DNA from: Alphaproteobacteria bacterium
GTDB taxonomy: Bacteria; Pseudomonadota; Alphaproteobacteria; Thalassobaculales; Thalassobaculaceae
DNA: 40,048 nucleotides
Direction of reading: 5' to 3'
NCBI GenBank assembly: GCA_024742605.1
Contig: JANSYC010000033.1
Coordinates: 1-40,048, forward strand
This document shows positions 35,450 through 40,048 of the stretch, one piece after another; positions within the stretch are counted from its first letter, which is position 1, and each line of letters opens with the position of its first letter. The translations under genes were made by a program, and so were the position numbers. The notes under the pieces were generated by a model. It made no database searches. It saw only the letters and a list, made by a program, of their open reading frames with translations, and had not been told where the DNA came from.

Positions 35450-36403
35450 ATGTCGAACGTGCCCGACAATCCGATGACCCGCCCGCGCTATACAGGCATT
35501 CCGACCTTCATGCGCCTGCCCTACGCAGAGGACTGGTCAGATCTTGATATCGGACTGATCGGCGTGCCCTATGACGGTGGCGTCACCAACCGGCCGGGAA
35601 CGCGCCACGGGCCCCGGGAGTTGCGGAACCAATCCAGCCTGACCCGTACCATCAATCAGGCGACCGGGATCAGTCCGTACGAGCTGTGCCGGATCGCGGA
35701 TATCGGCGACGCCTATATCGAGCGGCCGTTTTCCTTGGAGGAAGCGCATCAGCAGATCCAAGGGTTTTTCGATGGGGTCGTGGCCGCCGGGCTGGTTCCG
35801 GTCTCCGCAGGTGGCGACCATTCGATCTCGCTGCCGATCCTGCGCGCCCTCGGCAAGGATCGGCCCGTGGGCATGGTGCATATCGATGCGCATTGCGACA
35901 CCGGCGACGACTATCTTGGCTCCCGATTTCACCACGGAGCCCCGTTCAGTCGGGCGGTGGAAGAAGGGGTTCTGGACCCCAAACGCACGATCCAGATCGG
36001 TATTCGCGGCGGGATCAACGACCGGGACATCTGGTCCTTCAGTCATACCTCCGGGATGCGGGTGATCTACATGCACGAGGTGCCCGCCATGGGTCTTGAC
36101 GCGATCATCGCCGAGGCCCACCGGGTGGTCGGCGACGGCCCCACCTATTTCACCTTCGACATCGACGCGCTCGACCCGGCCTACGCCCCCGGCACCGGGA
36201 CACCGGAGATCGGCGGTTTCACGTCTCTGGACGGACAGCGATTGATTCGCGGCATGACCGGCATCGATTTCGTGGGCGCGGATCTGGTGGAAGTGTCACC
36301 GCCATTCGATCCTTCAGGCAACACCGCTCTGGTCGGCGCAAATCTGCTGTTCGAATTGCTGTGCGTGGTCGCCCAGGCAACCGAAAAGAGAAAATCGGAG
36401 TAG
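35450..36403 (+). CDS. Agmatinase/guanidino-acid ureohydrolase family protein
   Basis: This 317-residue ureohydrolase splits a guanidino compound into urea and an amine. The binuclear manganese ligands are in GGDHS (His124), IDAHCD (Asp146, His148, Asp150) and FDIDALDPAYAPGTGTPE near residue 240. The loop FHHGAPFSRA is where agmatinase, guanidinobutyrase and guanidinopropionase differ, so the exact substrate is open. The ATG at 35450 follows GGAGA and gives the normal length; an upstream in-frame ATG at 35327 would overlap the divergent promoter region. No polyamine genes lie nearby. Confidence 0.9.
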   Translation: MSNVPDNPMTRPRYTGIPTFMRLPYAEDWSDLDIGLIGVPYDGGVTNRPGTRHGPRELRNQSSLTRTINQATGISPYELCRIADIGDAYIERPFSLEEAHQQIQGFFDGVVAAGLVPVSAGGDHSISLPILRALGKDRPVGMVHIDAHCDTGDDYLGSRFHHGAPFSRAVEEGVLDPKRTIQIGIRGGINDRDIWSFSHTSGMRVIYMHEVPAMGLDAIIAEAHRVVGDGPTYFTFDIDALDPAYAPGTGTPEIGGFTSLDGQRLIRGMTGIDFVGADLVEVSPPFDPSGNTALVGANLLFELLCVVAQATEKRKSE

Positions 36404-36522
36404 AAACCCTCGAAAACCGTCGCAAACCGGCGTTCCACGCCCCATACTATCGCAGAGGTAGTGGTGCGACGGACGCGATCCACCGGATGGACCCGTCCTG
36501 AGCCGAGGGACCGGAGCCGGTT

Positions 36523-37836
36523 ATGCCTTGGTATTTTAGGGTATTGGCGATCCATGTGGCGATCCTGGGGGTGCTGGCCGCCGCCCCGGTCTCCGCGCAA
36601 TCCGATCGGGCCGCGACGAAGGCCGACGCGGTCGCGGTGATCGTCGGGAATCGGAATTACGCGCGCGGTATCCCTGACGTTTCGTTCGCACGAAACGATG
36701 CGCGGGCAATGCGGGACTTCGTGACGCGGGTCCTGGGGGTGCGCGAGGGCAATGTGATCGAACTTGTCGATGCAAGCCAGGCGCAGATGATCTCCGTGTT
36801 CGGAAACCGGGACGACCATCGTGGAAAGCTTTGGCAATACACCCGCGAGGGTCTGTCCGATGTCTTTGTTTTCTATTCCGGTCACGGCGTGCCCGGGCTG
36901 CGCGACCGGCGCGGATACCTGTTGCCGGTGGACGCGGATCCGGGCACCCCGGAGCTGAACGGCTATCCGCTCGACCAGCTCCTTGCCAATCTCGAGAAGC
37001 TGAAGGCCCGATCGGTGACGGTCGTTGTGGATGCGTGCTTTTCCGGAAATTCGGCAGGCGGATGGCTGGTCCGGTCCGCATCCCCGGTCTTCATCAAGAC
37101 AGCGCCCGTTGTCCAGATGGACGGGATCGTTCTGATCACAGCCGCTCAGGCGGACCACGTGGCAAGCTGGGATGCGGCCAGCGGTCTAGGCCTGTTCACC
37201 AAACACTTTCTCGAGGCGGCGCGCGGAGCCGCAGACACCGAGCGTTTCGGCAACGGCGACGGGCAAATCACCCTGGGGGAAATCAAGGAGTATCTTGATG
37301 GCGAGATGACCTACGCGGCCCGCCGGTCGTTCGGACGCGTTCAAACCGCGTCGATCAGCGGCCCCTTGAGTCGGGTGATCGTTCCCGAGATTCCCGAGAT
37401 GGCGGCGCCGACGGACCCGCGGCCGGTCCACATGCCGATACCGTCGTCATCGTACGGAAGCGCGGCCATTCCCAATGCCGCCGAGCTGTTCCGGGCGCCC
37501 GAGATCCGGACTTACGCCCCAGACGATCGCCCCAAGACGGCCGCTCAAGCAGATCATTTTCTCGCGACGAACACCCGTGCCGTTCTGCTCGCCGTGCGCG
37601 ACTACTACGACCGCGGCGGCAAGGTCTGGGACGCCGGGCAGTCCGGACTCTCCCTGCCCGAGCCGGAACGACTGAAACATCTGATTGATCCTGAACTGAT
37701 CGCGCTGACCGAGACCGGTTTCACCTTCCACACCGGCTATGTATTCGCCACCTCGACCCGGGAACTCAGAGCCGAGGCCGGATTCCGGATCGCGTTCCTG
37801 AAGGACGGCATGACGGTAACGGGCATGTGGCGATGA
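36523..37836 (+). CDS. Exported caspase-like (C14) cysteine protease
   Basis: This 437-residue protein has a signal peptide at residues 1-25 (ending VSA before QS), so the protease is periplasmic or beyond. The p20 domain starts VAVIVGNRNYARG. It carries the catalytic dyad His121 in FYSGHG and Cys172 in VVVDACFSGNS, both with normal surroundings. GNGDGQITLGEIKEYL near residue 245 resembles an EF-hand-like loop. After about residue 285 a linker leads to a C-terminal domain of about 120 residues (ETGFTFHTGYVFATSTRELRA at the end) that I do not recognise. GGAG precedes the ATG. Its stop overlaps the next start (ATGA), so the two are co-translated. Confidence 0.9.
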   Translation: MPWYFRVLAIHVAILGVLAAAPVSAQSDRAATKADAVAVIVGNRNYARGIPDVSFARNDARAMRDFVTRVLGVREGNVIELVDASQAQMISVFGNRDDHRGKLWQYTREGLSDVFVFYSGHGVPGLRDRRGYLLPVDADPGTPELNGYPLDQLLANLEKLKARSVTVVVDACFSGNSAGGWLVRSASPVFIKTAPVVQMDGIVLITAAQADHVASWDAASGLGLFTKHFLEAARGAADTERFGNGDGQITLGEIKEYLDGEMTYAARRSFGRVQTASISGPLSRVIVPEIPEMAAPTDPRPVHMPIPSSSYGSAAIPNAAELFRAPEIRTYAPDDRPKTAAQADHFLATNTRAVLLAVRDYYDRGGKVWDAGQSGLSLPEPERLKHLIDPELIALTETGFTFHTGYVFATSTRELRAEAGFRIAFLKDGMTVTGMWR

Positions 37837-39467
37837 GGTGGCTTGTATCGGTCGGGCTCGGTCTTTCGGCACTGCTGCTGTCACACGCAGCGGCGGCCCA
37901 ATTCGATGGGCCGGAGACACGGTCGGACTTCGCGACCCACGCAGCGGCGGTGTGGGCGGCGGTGCCGGACACCAGCCGGCTGGCGGTGCGACCGGTCCGG
38001 CCCGACGAGAGCGGGCTTGCTGAAGATATCGCCAAAAGCCTGGATGCGGCGCTCCTGCGGGCCCTGGATCGGGCGAGACCCGCGGCAGCAACGATTCTGC
38101 CGCGCGGCGCCCTGCAGCCGGTGTTCGAGGAAGCCGAAGCGTTCGGGGGGCGGGACCCGGCCGATCTGCTGACCGATGTCTCGGCGACGGCACTTGCGAT
38201 CCCGCGCGCGATCCCGACCGCGTTCGGCCTGCGCGTGGAACTGTCCGTTCTATCCGTGGAGGGTCGTGGGTTGGGAGGACTCCTGACCACCATGCCCTCC
38301 CTCCACATTGCCTTCTCGCCGGAACTGGCGGGATTACGGCCGCCCTCGATAGCCGCGCAGCAAGCCGGAACGGCTTTGGCCGAATCCCTTCGAGCGTCCC
38401 TCGACCCGGCCGGCGCCTTCAACGTGACAATCATCAAACCGGCGGCCCAAGGGGAGTTTGCGGAATGGTTCGCGGCCCAACTTGGAGAACACCTGGCGGC
38501 GCGGCTTGGAGAAACCCCGCTATACGTCTCCCGGCCACTCCGCGACTTGGACACCTCCGACGCTCGCCTGAAGGTCAGACTTGCGGCAGACGTCTGGGAC
38601 CTGGGCGATAGGGTCGACGTCACCGTCGTCGCGAGGGCGGGTTCGGTCCAGGCCCAGACGGTCGCACGGATTCCAAAACGAACGGTTCCGGCGGGCTTCC
38701 TGCCGCTGACACGCAGCGGCGGCAGGGTCGGGGCCGGGATGTTGCGGGCCACTGGAGCCGCCCAGGCCGGCGCGGGACTGAGAACCGACGAACTGCCCTT
38801 CGCCGCGCAAGCCGTTGCTCGCGCGCGGATCATCGATGCCGCATTGGGCGGCCAGCACAGCGTGACGGCCACGGCCCGGACACGCGCGGATCTCGTCGCT
38901 GCCCTCCGGAGATTGGAAGTGGCGATCCCCCACGAGGAGATTCTGCGAACCGCTGGATCCGCCGAACGGCGAACCTCATCGATATCCGCCCGGATCGAAC
39001 GCGTTGGTGAGGCCGGTGCGCCCCAGATCTCGGCGAGCCTCGACCGAGCCGCCTATGTGGAGGGACTGCCTATCCGCCTTCGCCTGCAAATGGCCCGTTC
39101 AAGCGGTTTCCTCGGTCTGTTCGCGCTGCAGGCGGACGGCTCCGTGGTTCGGGTCCTGCCGTCACTCGGCGGGGATGCGGTCAGGCTTGAGGGTGGCCGT
39201 GAGATCATGCTGCCGCGTCCGCAGGATGGTGAGATCTCGAGCGCCCCGATGCCGGAGGTCGCCGACAATCTTGAGGCGCTGGTCCTGCTCGTCTCGGCGG
39301 TCCCGTTTGATCCCCGCAAGCTTGCACCCATGTTGGGAACAAGGGCGGAGGACAGCGTCCGGGCGGGTATCTCGCTGGGCGCTTTCCTCGATCGGCTCGC
39401 GCAGCTCGATCTGGCGCGGTCCGTGCTCCGTGTCCTGCCGTATCAGGTCAGACGCGATGACGGATAG
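37833..39467 (+). CDS. Exported protein with C-terminal DUF4384-like domain
   Basis: This 544-residue protein starts with a signal peptide (about residues 1-21, ending AAA before QF). The N-terminal two-thirds contain two similar-looking segments of the type found in periplasmic proteins that bind other envelope factors (LAVRPVRPDESGLAEDIAKSL; FNVTIIKPAAQGEFAEWFA). The end, from about residue 405 (YVEGLPIRLRLQMARSSGFL, GLFALQADGSVVRVLPSLGG), reads as DUF4384, a beta domain often paired with caspase-like or serine/threonine-kinase proteins. The ATG at 37833 overlaps the caspase stop by four bases; a GTG lies six bases upstream. It is probably a partner or substrate-recognition subunit of the caspase. 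Confidence 0.78.
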   Translation: MRWLVSVGLGLSALLLSHAAAAQFDGPETRSDFATHAAAVWAAVPDTSRLAVRPVRPDESGLAEDIAKSLDAALLRALDRARPAAATILPRGALQPVFEEAEAFGGRDPADLLTDVSATALAIPRAIPTAFGLRVELSVLSVEGRGLGGLLTTMPSLHIAFSPELAGLRPPSIAAQQAGTALAESLRASLDPAGAFNVTIIKPAAQGEFAEWFAAQLGEHLAARLGETPLYVSRPLRDLDTSDARLKVRLAADVWDLGDRVDVTVVARAGSVQAQTVARIPKRTVPAGFLPLTRSGGRVGAGMLRATGAAQAGAGLRTDELPFAAQAVARARIIDAALGGQHSVTATARTRADLVAALRRLEVAIPHEEILRTAGSAERRTSSISARIERVGEAGAPQISASLDRAAYVEGLPIRLRLQMARSSGFLGLFALQADGSVVRVLPSLGGDAVRLEGGREIMLPRPQDGEISSAPMPEVADNLEALVLLVSAVPFDPRKLAPMLGTRAEDSVRAGISLGAFLDRLAQLDLARSVLRVLPYQVRRDDG

Positions 39468-39581
39468 GTGTCCTCAAGACGGTCCCCTGAGATCGGAGGC
39501 CGTCAGTATCAAACGATCGCAAAATCGATCTCAATCTTCCTTAACCGCCGAAGGACGACACGGCTTTCGGGAGAAGGGGTC

Positions 39582-40048
39582 ATGGGTACAACATCGGCTT
39601 GGAGGACGGCGACAGCCATGGCGCGACGCACGCTCCTGATGACCGCGCTGGCGGGGGTTCTGCTGTCCTGCGCCTCCGCGCCGGGACTGGGCCATGCGGA
39701 CGACATCTCCGGAGCGCGGGACGGCGGTCCCGTCAAGGTCCTGGTTTTGGGGGAGGATGATCACAGAAACCTGGTCGCCCGCGACGACCCGGCCTTTCGT
39801 CGTGTCATGTCGGAGCTTCAAGGGATGATGAACCGGCGCGGGTTTCGGGTTGTCGACGAAGCCGCAATCGCCGCGGACCTCGGCTGGGGTTGGCGGGGCA
39901 TCCAAGATCGAAGCGAGGTTCTGGAATTCGCCAAACTTGCGAACGCGACCGAAACCGCCGAAAACCGGGTGCGCGCGGCGGTCGTGTTCCGGATCGAGGC
40001 ATCTGTCCGCGATCTCGCCTATACCAGCCGGGTCGACCTCCACATGTC
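39582..40048 (+). CDS. Putative lipoprotein of the caspase operon, cut by window end
   Basis: An open frame of 155 codons runs off the window. The ATG at 39582 follows GAGAAGGGG; another in-frame ATG lies at 39618. The N-terminus holds a signal sequence with a possible lipobox LLSC (Cys30). The mature part reads VKVLVLGEDD, then MMNRRGFRVVDEAAIAADLGW, then VRAAVVFRIEASVRDLAYTSRVDL. This alternation suggests a CsgG/FlgT-like alpha-beta domain, but that is tentative. It follows the DUF4384 gene by 114 bases on the same strand. The missing 3' part could change the reading. Confidence 0.65.
   Translation, partial: MGTTSAWRTATAMARRTLLMTALAGVLLSCASAPGLGHADDISGARDGGPVKVLVLGEDDHRNLVARDDPAFRRVMSELQGMMNRRGFRVVDEAAIAADLGWGWRGIQDRSEVLEFAKLANATETAENRVRAAVVFRIEASVRDLAYTSRVDLHM

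Overview
The window is a GC-rich, densely coded bacterial chromosome segment with mostly protein-coding genes. Short gaps, many 4-nt start/stop overlaps and the gene content (a TctABC-type transporter, alphaproteobacterial-style PlsC, HyuAB, DUF1194 and a separate HD-GYP protein) suggest an alphaproteobacterium, probably Rhodospirillales-like. That placement is inference. I saw no rRNA, tRNA, CRISPR array, transposase or phage gene.

Layout. 83-4430 (+): a tripartite tricarboxylate transporter (tctC-tctB-tctA) followed by a DUF1611/DgcN-type gene. 4466-6177: an acyltransferase (plsC), a small MGMT-like protein and a small exported protein. 6289-13892: a sugar-acid or hydroxy-acid catabolic neighbourhood. 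It holds an IlvD/Edd dehydratase, a minus-strand run (uxaA-like dehydratase, AEC transporter, Nudix hydrolase, queG) and a divergent SDR plus PLP-dehydratase pair. The uxaA-like gene is interrupted by an in-frame amber codon. 14059-16670: signalling genes, namely an HD-GYP protein and a two-gene version of the aerotaxis receptor Aer, preceded by an FNR/Anr-like site. 16908-19913: an SDR, a TusA-like protein, a DUF1194 von Willebrand-like exported protein and a LysR regulator.

20067-26222 (-) is the most unusual part: seven tightly packed, mostly unrecognised genes. They encode a small membrane protein, a lytic transglycosylase, a 591-residue protein, a 200-residue protein, a membrane protein with a Lon(S16)-like domain, a short basic protein and a membrane-anchored proline-rich protein. 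A perfect 10-1-10 palindrome sits just before the first start codon. I regard this as the best candidate for an undescribed, envelope-linked system. At 36523-40048 (+) a second envelope/protease-type operon encodes an exported caspase-like protease, a DUF4384-like exported protein and a putative lipoprotein cut by the window end. The C-terminal part of the Lon-like membrane protein resembles the DUF4384-like region of that second operon, so the two loci may share a design.

26304-36403: metabolic genes. These are a hydantoinase/oxoprolinase operon (two unknown proteins then hyuA-hyuB, one unknown protein being an internal duplication), a GMC oxidoreductase, an isoprenylcysteine-methyltransferase-like membrane protein, a His-containing miniprotein, a beta-lactamase-fold serine hydrolase and an agmatinase-family ureohydrolase.
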